From the NCBI RefSeq assembly GCF_000017205.1, contig NC_009656.1, positions 872,001-936,000 of the forward strand: 64,000 bases of DNA. Reading direction: 5' to 3'. The notes under the pieces are model-generated. The model was not told the DNA's origin. It was given only the letters and a program-made list of their open reading frames with translations, and ran no database searches. Position 1 is the first letter of the stretch. Each line of letters begins with the position of its first letter. The translations under genes were made by a program, and so were the position numbers. This document shows positions 40,376 through 49,448 of this stretch, one piece after another. Source of the stretch: Pseudomonas paraeruginosa PA7 (GTDB taxonomy: Bacteria > Pseudomonadota > Gammaproteobacteria > Pseudomonadales > Pseudomonadaceae).

Positions 40376-41095
40376 TTATACGCTTTCCGCGGGCGATGCC
40401 GCCACGGGCAACAGGCGCGCGTCGGCGCGCATGCCGGGCATCATCAGGCGCAGTTCGTCGAGCAGCAGGTCGCCCGCTTCGTACAGGGCTCGCAGCGGCA
40501 TCTCCGGCAGGCTCTCGAGGATGAACCACATGCGCCGGGCACTGGCGTCCAGGCGGGTGCGCACGCCCTGGCGCCAGTTCCAGCGGCGGCAGGTGACGCC
40601 GAGGTCGTCGCGCCAGACCACCTCGCCGGCTTCCGGCGACTCGACCACCGCCTCGCCATTGCTCAGGGTGTCGAAGGTTTCGCTGCCGTCGGCGAGCACC
40701 AGGCGCGGCGTGCCGGCATAGGCGGCGAGGTTCTCGCCGCCTGCCGGAATGGCGAACTGCACGCTGATGGCGTTGTACAGGTCCACCACCGGGTCGATGC
40801 CCGGCAACCTGCCGTCGCGCAGCGCGCGCTTGCGCAGGGCCTCGGCGGAGCAGGGGGTGCGCTGCGGCTTGGCGCCGAAGCGGCGGAAGGTCTCGGCCCA
40901 GGCCGCCAGGTGCGCCTCGGCCCAGGCCGGTTCGCCTCGCGCCAGCGCCTGGCAGGCGCGTTCCATGGCGCGGCCGGCGATTTCCGGACGAACGATCGGC
41001 GCCGCTTCGACGGTGAGGCTCAGGGCGCGGAAGCCGGGGGCGAGGGCAGCCACCTCGGCGGCGATGACGGGGATGTTCGGGGCGTGGTCGGGCAT
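40376..41095 (-). CDS. B3/B4 tRNA-binding-domain protein
   Basis: 239-aa soluble protein related to the B3/B4 domain of phenylalanyl-tRNA synthetase beta subunits. Visible family features are 'RRFGAKPQRTPCSAEALRKR', 'PVVDLYNAISVQFAIPAGGE' and 'VVWRDDLGVTCRRWNWRQG'. Free-standing B3/4 proteins are thought to edit mischarged tRNA or bind amino-acid-like ligands. It is 28 bp upstream of the PaiB gene, probably cotranscribed. The start at 41095 is chosen over 41134 because it matches family N-termini. Confidence 0.8.
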   Translation of the reverse strand: MPDHAPNIPVIAAEVAALAPGFRALSLTVEAAPIVRPEIAGRAMERACQALARGEPAWAEAHLAAWAETFRRFGAKPQRTPCSAEALRKRALRDGRLPGIDPVVDLYNAISVQFAIPAGGENLAAYAGTPRLVLADGSETFDTLSNGEAVVESPEAGEVVWRDDLGVTCRRWNWRQGVRTRLDASARRMWFILESLPEMPLRALYEAGDLLLDELRLMMPGMRADARLLPVAASPAESV

Positions 41096-41394
41096 GGGCG
41101 TCTTCTTGTTCGATGGGAGACAGGAGGGGAGCATTCAGGATGGCGGGCCCGGGAAGCGGCGGGTGGATTTCTACCATCCGGGCATCGGCCTCGCCATGAA
41201 ATCAGCGAATGAATTATTAGCTGTGCTGATGATCGGGCAGGTGGCTTCAGCTGCGCTGATGATCGTTGGCGGCCGCCGCGTGCCGGCGAAGCCGACGCCA
41301 GAGCCTGCCGCCGGCCAGAAGGGCTGGACAGCGCGACGCCAGGGGCGCAGTGTTCGAGCGGTCAGAAATCGCCACCACCCGAGGTAATACGCAG
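41096..41394. other. Divergent promoter region with short direct repeats
   Basis: A 299-bp gap between divergent genes. AGCTGTGCTGATGATCG at 41219-41235 and AGCTGCGCTGATGATCG at 41249-41265 are near-identical 17-mers spaced 30 bp apart, on the order of three helical turns, which suits a regulator binding two sites. Confidence 0.5.
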
Positions 41395-43038
41395 ATGGCC
41401 AAGGCAGCCGATGTGGTTGTGCAATGCCTGGAGAACGAGGGCGTGCAGTACGTCTTCGGCATTCCCGGCGAGGAAAATCTCGACCTGCTGGAATCCCTGC
41501 GCAAGTCGCAGATCCGCCTGGTGCTGACCCGCCACGAGCAGTCGGCCGGCTTCATGGCCGCCACCTACGGGCGCCTCACCGGCAAGACCGGGGTCAGCCT
41601 GTCGACCCTCGGCCCGGGCGCCACCAACCTGGTCACCGCCGGCGCCTACGCCTACCTGGGCGGCATGCCGATGCTGATGATCACCGGGCAGAAGCCGATC
41701 AAGAAGTCCAAGCAGGGGCGCTTCCAGATCCTCGACGTGGTCGGCATGATGCAGCCGCTGACCAAGTACACCCATCAACTGGCCTCCGCCGACATCATCC
41801 CCTCGCGGGTCCGCGAGGCGTTCCGCCTGGCCGAGGAGGAGAAGCCCGGCGCGGTGCATCTGGAGCTGCCGGAGGACATCGCCGCCGAGCAGACCGACAG
41901 CCTGCCGATCCCGCCGAGCCTGAGCCGCCGGCCGCTGGCGGAATACAAGGCGATCTGCGCCGCGGTGGAGAAGCTGCGCGCCGCGCGCAGTCCGATCCTG
42001 GTGATCGGCGCCGGGGCCAACCGCAAGATGACCGCCAAGGTCCTCAAGCAACTGATCGACAAGACCGGTATTCCCTTCGTCACCACCCAGATGGGCAAGG
42101 GCGTGGTCGACGAGCGCCACCCGCGCTTCCTCGGCAACGCCGCGCTGTCCGCCGGCGACTTCGTGCACCGCGCGGTGGAGGCGGCCGACCTGATCGTCAA
42201 CATCGGCCACGACGTGATCGAGAAGCCGCCGTTCTTCATGGTTCGCGGCGGTACCGAGGTGATCCACGTGAACTTCCGTTCCGCCGAGGTGGACCCGGTG
42301 TATTTCCCGCAGATCGAGGTGGTGGGCGACATCGCCAACGCCGTCTGGCAGATCGGCGAGGCGTTGGACGATACCGCGCACTGGGACTTCAGCCGCCTGC
42401 TGGCGATCCGCGAGGCCAACGAGGCGCAGGTCGCCGAAGGCGCCGACGACCCGCGCTTCCCGCTCTATCCGCAGCGCCTGGTGGCCGATGTGCGCCGGGC
42501 GTTGCCGTCGCAGGGCATCGTTGCCCTGGACAACGGCATGTACAAGATCTGGTTCGCCCGCAACTACAAGGCGCACATGCCCAACACCGTGCTGCTGGAC
42601 AACGCCCTCGCCACCATGGGCGCCGGCCTGCCCTCGGCGATGGCCGCGCACCTGGTCTACCCGGACCGGCCGATCGTCGCGGTGTGCGGCGATGGCGGCT
42701 TCATGATGAACAGCCAGGAACTGGAAACCGCGGTGCGGCTGAAGATGAACCTGACGGTGATCATCCTGCGCGACAACGGCTACGGGATGATCCGCTGGAA
42801 GCAATCGAACATGGGCTTCGTCGACTTCGGCCTGGACTACGGCAACCCGGACTTCGTGCGCTACGCCGAGGCCTACGGCGCCCACGGCCACCGGGTCGAC
42901 AGCGCCGAGGGCTTCCTGCCGCTGCTGGAGCGCTGCCTGGGCACGCCCGGGGTGCATGTGATCGATTGCCCGGTGGATTACTCGGAGAACGACCGCATCC
43001 TCAACGTCGAGCTGCGCGAACGCGCCCTGGCGGTCTGA
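41395..43038 (+). CDS. Acetolactate synthase-like thiamine-diphosphate enzyme
   Basis: 547-aa ThDP-dependent enzyme of the AHAS/POX superfamily. The catalytic Glu lies in VFGIPGEENLDLL (about residue 27). The central domain contains 'VIGAGANRKMTAKVLKQL', and the ThDP-binding motif GDG...NN is 'AVCGDGGFMMNSQELETAV'. It is catabolic in type, with no linked small subunit. It probably condenses pyruvate to acetolactate; the substrate is not certain. The start at 41395 is preceded by 'ACGCAG' and gives the usual N-terminus MAKAADVVVQ. Confidence 0.88.
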   Translation: MAKAADVVVQCLENEGVQYVFGIPGEENLDLLESLRKSQIRLVLTRHEQSAGFMAATYGRLTGKTGVSLSTLGPGATNLVTAGAYAYLGGMPMLMITGQKPIKKSKQGRFQILDVVGMMQPLTKYTHQLASADIIPSRVREAFRLAEEEKPGAVHLELPEDIAAEQTDSLPIPPSLSRRPLAEYKAICAAVEKLRAARSPILVIGAGANRKMTAKVLKQLIDKTGIPFVTTQMGKGVVDERHPRFLGNAALSAGDFVHRAVEAADLIVNIGHDVIEKPPFFMVRGGTEVIHVNFRSAEVDPVYFPQIEVVGDIANAVWQIGEALDDTAHWDFSRLLAIREANEAQVAEGADDPRFPLYPQRLVADVRRALPSQGIVALDNGMYKIWFARNYKAHMPNTVLLDNALATMGAGLPSAMAAHLVYPDRPIVAVCGDGGFMMNSQELETAVRLKMNLTVIILRDNGYGMIRWKQSNMGFVDFGLDYGNPDFVRYAEAYGAHGHRVDSAEGFLPLLERCLGTPGVHVIDCPVDYSENDRILNVELRERALAV

Positions 43039-43080
43039 ACCGCCGGGGCGTCGCGCCGGCGTGCGTTGCGGCGCGACGGC

Positions 43081-44376
43081 TCAGAACAGCGACAGGTTGT
43101 AGCTGGCGATCAGGCGCACCTCGTCCACGTCGCGCGCCGAGCGCTCGAAGTCGGTGCGGTAGGTGGCGTTGCGCAGGCGCAGGCTGAGGTCCTTGAAGCG
43201 GCCGCTCTGTACCACGTACTTGAGCTCGACGTCGCGCTCCCACTCCTTGCCCTCGTCGCCGTTGGCCAGGCGGATATGGTCGCCGTTGACGTAGCGGGTC
43301 ATGAAGCTCAGGCCGGGCACGCCGACGCTGCGCAGGTCGAAGTCGTAGCGCAGTTGCCAGGAGCGTTCCTCGGGGTTGGCGAAGTCGTTCACCTGCAGGT
43401 AGTTGGCCAGGTACGGATTGCTGCCGTCGAGGTAGGGCATCGAGCTGGCGCCGTTCATCCGCTGCCAGCCGGCGCTGAGCGTGTGGCCGCCCTGGGCGTA
43501 GGCGAGCAGCAGGCTGAGGGCGCGGTTGTCGATCCTGCCGGCGCGGGCCGCGCCGGCGTCCTCGCTGTCGAACCAGCGCAGGTCGGCGCTCAGCTTGCCG
43601 GCGCCGAGCTGCCGCTTGCCCACCGCGCCGAGGTAGCGCTGGCGATAGACGTTGCGCAGGCCGCCCTGGGCGTATTGCAGCAGCAGGCCGTCGTTGACCT
43701 GGTAGTCGAGCTGGTAGGCGTCGAAGCGGCTGCCGGTGATGTCGCAGGCGTAGCGCTTGTTCTTGCAGTGCACGCGGATATCCTGGGCGTCGCTGGAGTC
43801 ACGCGCGGTGTAGCGTTCCAGGCGGGTGGCGGAGAGCCTGAGCCCGGCGATCTCTTCGCTGGTCAGCTGCGCGCCGTGGAATAGGGTCGGTAGCAGGCGT
43901 CCGTCGTTGTATTTCAGCAACGGCATGTCCGGCAGCATCGCGCCGTACCTGAACTGTGTCTGCGAGAAGCGCATCTTGCCGGCGACGCCGGCCTTGGCGT
44001 ACTGGTCGACCGAGCGACGCGGATCGTGGCCGCTGGAGGGCAGCAGGCCGCTGTTGCTGTCCGCGGGGCTGGAGTCGAGCTTGATCCCGAGCATCGCCAG
44101 GGTGTCCACGCCGAAGCCCAGCGCCCCTTCGGTATAGCCCGAGCGCAGGTCGAGGATGAAGCCCTGCGCGGCTTCCTCGCGCTTGGCGGCGCCCTGCGGG
44201 CTGGATGAGCTGCCGTCGCGGAAATCGCGGTTGAAGTAGACGGTGCGCGCCTCCAGGCGCGCGCTGCTGTCCTCGAGGAAGGCGGCGCTGGCCGGGGTGA
44301 CGAAACCGCCACACAGGGCGAGGGCGCCCAGGCCGCGGAGCGTGCGGGACGAAGGAGGGGAAAACGGGGCAGACAT
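43081..44376 (-). CDS. opdN: OprD-family porin (OpdN)
   Basis: 431-aa 18-strand outer-membrane porin of the OprD/Occ family. A signal peptide (about residues 1-30, ending in TPASA) precedes 'FLEDSSARLEARTVYFNRDF', the usual first strand of OprD channels, and the chain ends in aromatic 'IASYNLSLF'. Such channels take up small anionic or cationic metabolites. The name OpdN comes from its place beside the acetolactate-synthase-like gene, as in PAO1. The ATG at 44376 gives the signal peptide. Confidence 0.85.
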   Translation of the reverse strand: MSAPFSPPSSRTLRGLGALALCGGFVTPASAAFLEDSSARLEARTVYFNRDFRDGSSSSPQGAAKREEAAQGFILDLRSGYTEGALGFGVDTLAMLGIKLDSSPADSNSGLLPSSGHDPRRSVDQYAKAGVAGKMRFSQTQFRYGAMLPDMPLLKYNDGRLLPTLFHGAQLTSEEIAGLRLSATRLERYTARDSSDAQDIRVHCKNKRYACDITGSRFDAYQLDYQVNDGLLLQYAQGGLRNVYRQRYLGAVGKRQLGAGKLSADLRWFDSEDAGAARAGRIDNRALSLLLAYAQGGHTLSAGWQRMNGASSMPYLDGSNPYLANYLQVNDFANPEERSWQLRYDFDLRSVGVPGLSFMTRYVNGDHIRLANGDEGKEWERDVELKYVVQSGRFKDLSLRLRNATYRTDFERSARDVDEVRLIASYNLSLF

Positions 44377-44566
44377 GCGGTGACTCTCGACAGCGGGGGT
44401 AAAAAAAGCGCGCGAAGGTGTCACAGATGACCGGCGGGGTCTTTGCGACCTTGGTCTAGCCGAAGGTGGCGTCACGCTCCGCAGGCATCCCCGGCACCGT
44501 TGCAGTCTCGCACCCATCGTTCGGTCGGGGATTGATTACAAGAAAATCATTGATGTGAATCTGAAT

Positions 44567-44578
44567 GTAATATTACAG
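44567..44578. promoter_or_regulatory. TGTAATATTACA palindrome
   Basis: A perfect 12-bp palindrome located 14 bp upstream of the first ATG of the PaaX-like gene and between it and the divergent porin gene. PaaX-family and GntR-type regulators bind such sites, so it is a good candidate for autorepression. Confidence 0.5.
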
Positions 44579-44591
44579 TTGTTTGCATCGA

Positions 44592-45440
44592 ATGATAAAA
44601 GAAGTCATGAAAATGTCCCCCGCTCCCCGCGACCTGATCCTCAAGTTCCTCCTGAGCGCCGACGACGGCCAGTTGACCGCGCGCGACGCGGTGGCCGCCT
44701 GCGCGCTGTTCGGCATCCGCGAGAACAGCGTCAGGGTCGCGCTGGTGCGCCTGGCCGCCGCCGGCATGATCGAGGCAGCCGAGCGCGGCGCCTATCGCCT
44801 GGGTGCCAATGCCAGCGACCTGGCGGAGGACGTGCGCGACTGGCGCAACGCCGAGTCGCGCGTGGGACCCTGGAGCGGTGCCTGGATCGTCGCGCATTGC
44901 GCCGGCCTGGGACGCACCGATCGCGCACAGCTGCGCCGGCGCGAACGAGCGCTGGAACTGCTGGGGTTCCGCGAGCTGGAGCGCGAGTTGTTCGTGCGTC
45001 CGGACAATCTGCTGGGCGGCGTGACGATGGTCAGGGAGCGCCTGCTCAAGCTCGGCCTCGAACCTTCGGCCTGTGTGTTCCTGGCGATGCAGTTCGACCC
45101 GACCCGCGAGGCGCGCGCGCGCGGCCTCTGGGATGGCAAGGGCCTCGATCGCGGCTACCGCAGGACCGCCGAGAAGCTCCGCGGCTGGATGGCGCGGGCC
45201 GATGCGATGGAACCCGAGGTGGCGGCGCGCGAGTCCTTCCTGCTCGGCAGCGCGGCGATCCGCCAGTTGGTCTACGACCCGCTGCTCCCCGAGCCGCTGG
45301 TTGATCCGCACGAGCGCCGCGCCTTCATCGAGGCCCTGTTGCGCTACGACGATGCCGGCCGAGCCATCTGGCGCAGCCTGCGAGCGCCGGCGCTTGCCGG
45401 GGCGCCGGCCGGCAGCGCCGCCGAACCTGTCCGCCACTGA
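44592..45440 (+). CDS. PaaX-like transcriptional regulator
   Basis: 282-aa protein with a winged-helix N-terminus ('DLILKFLLSADDGQLTARDAV', 'IRENSVRVALVRLAAAGMIE') and the conserved PaaX middle region 'WIVAHCAGLGRTDRAQLRRR'. PaaX represses phenylacetate genes in E. coli, but no paa genes are nearby. It is more likely the regulator of the desaturase 16 bp downstream. Starts at 44592, 44607 and 44613 are all possible; AAGAAG precedes the later ones. Confidence 0.8.
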   Translation: MIKEVMKMSPAPRDLILKFLLSADDGQLTARDAVAACALFGIRENSVRVALVRLAAAGMIEAAERGAYRLGANASDLAEDVRDWRNAESRVGPWSGAWIVAHCAGLGRTDRAQLRRRERALELLGFRELERELFVRPDNLLGGVTMVRERLLKLGLEPSACVFLAMQFDPTREARARGLWDGKGLDRGYRRTAEKLRGWMARADAMEPEVAARESFLLGSAAIRQLVYDPLLPEPLVDPHERRAFIEALLRYDDAGRAIWRSLRAPALAGAPAGSAAEPVRH

Positions 45441-45456
45441 CCGTCACGAGGTTGCC

Positions 45457-46476
45457 ATGCTCCAGGATGCCGCCGTTCGCCAGGAAAGTTCACCCGCCAC
45501 GCGCCGCAAGCTCACGCAGTTGTTCAGCCGCGACGAAATCCGCATGCTGACCCGGCGCTCGGATCTCATGGGATTCGCCGCGGTCGGCTTCACCTGGGGC
45601 GTCATCGCCCTGGCGTTCGCCGCCATGGCCTGGGCCAGCGGGCAGGCGCCGGCGCTGGCGGTCCCGGTGTTCCTGCTCGCCATCGCACTGATCGCCGGGC
45701 GGCAACTGGCCCTGGCGATACTCATGCACGATGCCTCCCACGGCACCTTGTTCAGGCATCGCTGGCTCAACGAGGTCTTCGCCGACTGGGTGTGCGCCAG
45801 GCCGATCTGGAACGACCTGAAGAAATACCGCAGCCATCATCTCGCGCATCACGCCCGGACCGGCCAGGCGGACGATCCGGATCTCTCGCTGGTGGCGCCC
45901 TTCCCGACGACCCGGGCGTCGCTGGCGCGCAAGCTGCTGCGCGACCTCAGCGGCCTGACCGGGGTGAAGTTCTTCATCGGTCGCTTTCTCATGGATGCCG
46001 GCTACCTCAGGTGGACGGTGGCCAACGAGCGGGTCAGGCTGCCCGCCGACGGGCAGACGTTCGCCAGCCGTGGACTGCTGTTCCTGCGCAACGCGACGCC
46101 CACCCTCATCACCAACGCGCTGCTCTTCGGCCTGCTCTGGACCGCCGGACATGCCTGGCTGTACCTCGCCTGGGTGGTCGCCTACATGACACCCTTCGCC
46201 GCCTTCGTGCGTATCCGCTCCATGGCCGAGCATGCCTGTACCGAGAACGTCGCCGACAACTTCCTCAACACCCGCACCACCCGCGCCGGCTGGATCGCCA
46301 GGGCCACGGTGGCGCCCATCAACGTGAACTACCACATCGAACACCACGTGATGGCCTCGGTGCCGTACTTCCGCCTGCCGTTGATGCATCGGATGCTGCG
46401 CGAGCGCAACGCCACCGGCGCGCCGCCAGGCTACCTGGAAGTGCTGCGGATCGTGTCGTCGCGCCGGGCCGCCTGA
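45457..46476 (+). CDS. Membrane fatty-acid desaturase-family protein
   Basis: 339-aa integral membrane di-iron enzyme. Three histidine boxes are visible: HDASH (residues 91-95), HLAHH (128-132) and HIEHH (293-297), spaced by hydrophobic segments at about 37-60, 65-90 and 205-250. It may desaturate or hydroxylate a lipid or acyl group; the substrate is unknown. It is cotranscribed with the PaaX-like regulator. It faces the methyltransferase gene, whose 3' end is 36 bp away. Confidence 0.83.
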   Translation: MLQDAAVRQESSPATRRKLTQLFSRDEIRMLTRRSDLMGFAAVGFTWGVIALAFAAMAWASGQAPALAVPVFLLAIALIAGRQLALAILMHDASHGTLFRHRWLNEVFADWVCARPIWNDLKKYRSHHLAHHARTGQADDPDLSLVAPFPTTRASLARKLLRDLSGLTGVKFFIGRFLMDAGYLRWTVANERVRLPADGQTFASRGLLFLRNATPTLITNALLFGLLWTAGHAWLYLAWVVAYMTPFAAFVRIRSMAEHACTENVADNFLNTRTTRAGWIARATVAPINVNYHIEHHVMASVPYFRLPLMHRMLRERNATGAPPGYLEVLRIVSSRRAA

Positions 46477-46512
46477 AGCCTCCCGAGCGCCGGCTCGCGC
46501 AGGGCTTGCGGC

Positions 46513-47256
46513 CTAGCGCCTGACGCAGACGAACAGCGCGTTGCCGGAGTCGCCGTCCCAGGGAGTGATCCGCTGGTAGTCGTGCTCGAAGACCTGTACC
46601 TCGAAGTGCGGCCGCAGCAGTTCCAGCAGCTCGCCGAAGCCGAGGGCGACCATGGGGTGTTCATCCTGCCAGGCCTGGGTGGTTCCCGCCGTGGTCTTCT
46701 CGATGCCGAGGCGCAGCGTCTGTCGCTCGCCCTCGCCGCCGTAGTGCCAGCCGGAGCCGAAGGTGAAGCGACTGCCCTCGTGTTCCAGGGTGTGGCGGAC
46801 GAACGAACGGTTGTCGATCCGGTGCTTGTCCACCGCGTTGAAGCAGAAGACCCCGCCGTCTCCAAGCGCCTCGTGGACGCTCGCCAGGCAGGCCCGCAGG
46901 GGGGCCAGGCCGGCGTTGTAGTGGATCGAGTAGAGGAAGCAGGTGATCAGGTCGAGCGTTTCCTCGACCTGGAAGTCGGCCATGTCCTGGCGACTGAAAC
47001 GTGCCTCGGGGCAGCGCTGCCGGGCGAGGTCGAGCATCGGCTGGTTGATGTCCAGGCCGGCGCTGCGGTAGCCGAAGTCGAGGAAGTGGCGCACGTGCGG
47101 GCCGGTGCCGCAGGCCAGGTCCAGGTGGCGGCGCCCCTGGTTGCCGAACAGCTGGTGCAGGCGCCGCACGCAGTGGCTCTGCGCCTGGTAGTCGATGTCG
47201 GCGCACATCAGGTCGTAGTAGGCGGACAGGTCGGTGTACAGCGCGTTGGAGGACAT
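46513..47256 (-). CDS. Class I SAM-dependent methyltransferase
   Basis: 247-aa methyltransferase with motif I LDLACGTGPHVRHFL (about residues 43-57) and the acidic loop 'GLDINQPMLDLAR'. Post-I motifs 'ETLDLITCFLYSIHYN' are also seen. The fold is Methyltransf_25-like; the substrate is not identifiable. It is convergent with the desaturase, so a joint pathway is only a guess. Confidence 0.8.
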   Translation of the reverse strand: MSSNALYTDLSAYYDLMCADIDYQAQSHCVRRLHQLFGNQGRRHLDLACGTGPHVRHFLDFGYRSAGLDINQPMLDLARQRCPEARFSRQDMADFQVEETLDLITCFLYSIHYNAGLAPLRACLASVHEALGDGGVFCFNAVDKHRIDNRSFVRHTLEHEGSRFTFGSGWHYGGEGERQTLRLGIEKTTAGTTQAWQDEHPMVALGFGELLELLRPHFEVQVFEHDYQRITPWDGDSGNALFVCVRR

Positions 47257-47600
47257 GGACGGGAGGTCGACGGCGGTTTCGGCGCGGCATGGTACCCCAG
47301 TCCCGGGCGCTACCGGCTAAAAACCGCCCGCCGGCCGGCGGATCGCCACCGGGCGCTCAGTCGTGCCGTGGCCAGTCATCGGCGATCCGGTACCAGCAGG
47401 CCCGCGACGCCACCTGGACGTGCTTCTGCTTCTGCGTGGGGAGCGGCGTGTCCAGGCTGGCCGGGGCGTCCGTGGTTGTGCGAAGGGGGCCGAGTCAAGC
47501 AGGCCGTGTCGCGGTTGTCGAGCCTCCCCGCGGGCGCGGGTTGTCGGTGCCGGGCTGGATGTCTGCTAGGCTCTGCGCTTTCAACCGAGGAGTACCCCCC
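47257..47600. other. 344-bp gap upstream of ppiC2
   Basis: No full gene. On the minus strand a 45-codon frame ending at 47357-47359 has a protein-like end (QVASRACWYRIADDW) but no start codon, so it may be a gene remnant. Near 47586 a GAGGAG ribosome-binding site precedes ppiC2. Confidence 0.5.
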
Positions 47601-47882
47601 ATGGCCCGAGCCACTGCCCGCCACATCCTGGTTTCCAGCGAAGCCAAGTGCAACGAACTGAAGACCGCCATCGAAGGCGGCGCCGACTTCGCCGAGATCG
47701 CCCGCCAGCATTCGACCTGTCCCTCCGGCCGCGACGGCGGCAACCTCGGGTCCTTCGGGCCCGGCCAGATGGTCCGCGAATTCGACCAGGTGGTCTTCAG
47801 CGCGCCGCTGAACGTGGTCCAGGGACCGGTTAAGACCCAGTTCGGCTACCACCTGCTGGAAGTCACCAGCCGCCAGGACTGA
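47601..47882 (+). CDS. ppiC2: PpiC-type peptidyl-prolyl isomerase
   Basis: 93-aa parvulin domain with no signal peptide, so a cytosolic prolyl isomerase. Motifs 'ARHILVSSEAKCNELKTAIE', 'QHSTCPSGRDGGNLGSFGPG' and 'VQGPVKTQFGYHLLEV' cover the whole family. GAGGAG lies about 9 bases before the ATG at 47601; the longer in-frame extension from 47289 has no parvulin-like sequence. Confidence 0.93.
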   Translation: MARATARHILVSSEAKCNELKTAIEGGADFAEIARQHSTCPSGRDGGNLGSFGPGQMVREFDQVVFSAPLNVVQGPVKTQFGYHLLEVTSRQD

Positions 47883-47898
47883 ACAGACGGCGTGGATC

Positions 47899-47927
47899 GG
47901 CGCATGACGCCACCGGCGTCATGCGCC
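47899..47927. terminator. Strong hairpin after ppiC2
   Basis: Perfect 13-bp arms GGCGCATGACGCC / GGCGTCATGCGCC with a 3-base loop, 17 bp after the ppiC2 stop. There is no T-tract; the CGCCCTACG that follows is typical of REP-like elements of this genome, so it may be a repeat used as a terminator. Confidence 0.6.
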
Positions 47928-47980
47928 CTACGTGTCCCTGACCGACGAAAGAAACCGCATTTCCACGCGCCGATCCAGGC

Positions 47981-48013
47981 GTAGGGCGAATAACCGCCGC
48001 GCGGTTATCCGCC
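47981..48013. repeat. REP-like palindrome
   Basis: GTAGGGCGAATAACCGC / GCGGTTATCCGCC dyad between ppiC2 and piv, part of the dispersed family described at 6961. Confidence 0.75.
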
Positions 48014-48059
48014 GGTGCGCGGGTTGCCGGCCCCGCGCGCTCGGTAGCCTGCCCGGTCT

Positions 48060-49448
48060 TCAGGGCGCGAAGTAGCGGGCGATCTGCGAGTAGACGCCGC
48101 TGAAGTCGGAGAAGTAATCGTTGCGCTTGGCGGTCGGTGCGCCGCAGTACGAGGGGCCGCCGTAGAGGCCGCCGCGCAGCTGGTAGGAACCGTCGCTGGC
48201 CTGGGTCAGCAGGCCCGAGCCGGACGAGCCACCCTCGACCACCGCCGACGGCCAGTCGACGCGGGTCAGGGCGGTATGCCCGTCGTAGGTGACGCCCACC
48301 GCCGTGACGTTGCCCTGCGAGTACTTCTTCGCGTCGCCGCGCGGATGGTGGATGTCATGGCCGAGCGCGCCGTTGGCGATCGGCGTGGCGCTCCAGCCCT
48401 GGTAGAACACGCCGGCTGGCGGGGTACGCTTGAGTTCCAGCAGCAGGGTGTCGCGCTTCTCGTCGCGGTGCAGGATGTTCGCCCCGCCGGTCAGCACGGT
48501 GACGCTCTGGTTGATGGTCGAGGCGTCGCCGTAGCACTGGGTGGTGTTGTAGAACCAGATGGTCTGCAGCGTCGCGGCGGTAGCCTGGTCCTCGATGCAG
48601 TGCGCGGCCGACCAGAACAGCTGGCGCTTGGGCGAGTTGCCGTTGTTCAGCAGGGTGCCGGTGCAGATGTAGCTGCCGCCGTCGGCCGAGTTGGTGAAGA
48701 CCATCTTCGCCACCGCGGCGGTGGCGTTGTCGTAGGCCGGCGTGCCGCTCTGGGTCGCGCAGACCGCATCCACCTCGCAGCTGCCGCTGGCACCGAAGCC
48801 GTCGCGGTAGCCGGCCTTGTACAGCGAGTCGGCGAAATACGATACCTGGGGTACCGACAGGCGCAGGTCCCCCGGTTGCAGGCTGGCCGGCAGGACCAGC
48901 TCCACGGTCAGGGTGTCGCCCTCGATCACCGGGCTCCAGTAGGGGCGGTTGGGCGACAGATCCTTGCCGCTGGCCTCGAAGATCTCCTTGCCGGCACCGG
49001 CGAAGTGCAGCACGACGTCGTCGGGCAGCGAGCCGCTGCGGGTTTCCAGGCGAATCGCGGCGCGCAGGCTGGCGGCCCCCGCGGCGCTGATCGGGAAGCG
49101 CGCGGTATGGCGGCCGTCCGGGGTGTCGATCCACTCGAGGGTGGCCAGGTCGATTTCCGGCGTCGCCGTCTTCAGACCCACGCCCACTTGCAGCGGCGTA
49201 CCCGGTTTCGGCGCCAGCGGCGCGGCGCGTGCCACGCGGCGGGCGGGGGGCGCGGCGAAGTGGATACCGGCCGCCGAGGTCGCTGCGTTGGGGTTGGCGA
49301 AGCGGGCGTGACCGGTGCTCGCCGGAGAAGCCTGGAGCACGGCGACGTCGCCAGCCATTTCGTTCGCACCGGGCGCCGCCGAGGCCTGGTTCGCGCCGAC
49401 AGTCAGCGCGAGAACCAGGCATGCATTCAGGTATGTAAGCTTATGCAT
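48060..49448 (-). CDS. piv: Protease IV, secreted lysyl endopeptidase
   Basis: Secreted serine protease (also called PrpL) that cuts after lysine and damages host proteins. The 462-aa preproenzyme has a signal peptide (1-24), a propeptide to Lys211 and the mature protease from Ala212 (AGYRDGFG), exactly the known processing site. The triad is His283 (SAAHC), Asp333 (DTLLLEL) and Ser409 (GGSSGSG), that is His72, Asp122 and Ser198 of the mature enzyme. Six or more cysteines in the mature part fit its disulfides. It is quorum- and iron-regulated in P. aeruginosa; no obvious las box is visible just upstream. Confidence 0.96.
   Translation of the reverse strand: MHKLTYLNACLVLALTVGANQASAAPGANEMAGDVAVLQASPASTGHARFANPNAATSAAGIHFAAPPARRVARAAPLAPKPGTPLQVGVGLKTATPEIDLATLEWIDTPDGRHTARFPISAAGAASLRAAIRLETRSGSLPDDVVLHFAGAGKEIFEASGKDLSPNRPYWSPVIEGDTLTVELVLPASLQPGDLRLSVPQVSYFADSLYKAGYRDGFGASGSCEVDAVCATQSGTPAYDNATAAVAKMVFTNSADGGSYICTGTLLNNGNSPKRQLFWSAAHCIEDQATAATLQTIWFYNTTQCYGDASTINQSVTVLTGGANILHRDEKRDTLLLELKRTPPAGVFYQGWSATPIANGALGHDIHHPRGDAKKYSQGNVTAVGVTYDGHTALTRVDWPSAVVEGGSSGSGLLTQASDGSYQLRGGLYGGPSYCGAPTAKRNDYFSDFSGVYSQIARYFAP

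Noticed and set aside
44592..45440. Assigning the PaaX-like gene to phenylacetate degradation
   Set aside because: No paa catabolic gene is in the window; family membership alone does not fix the target.
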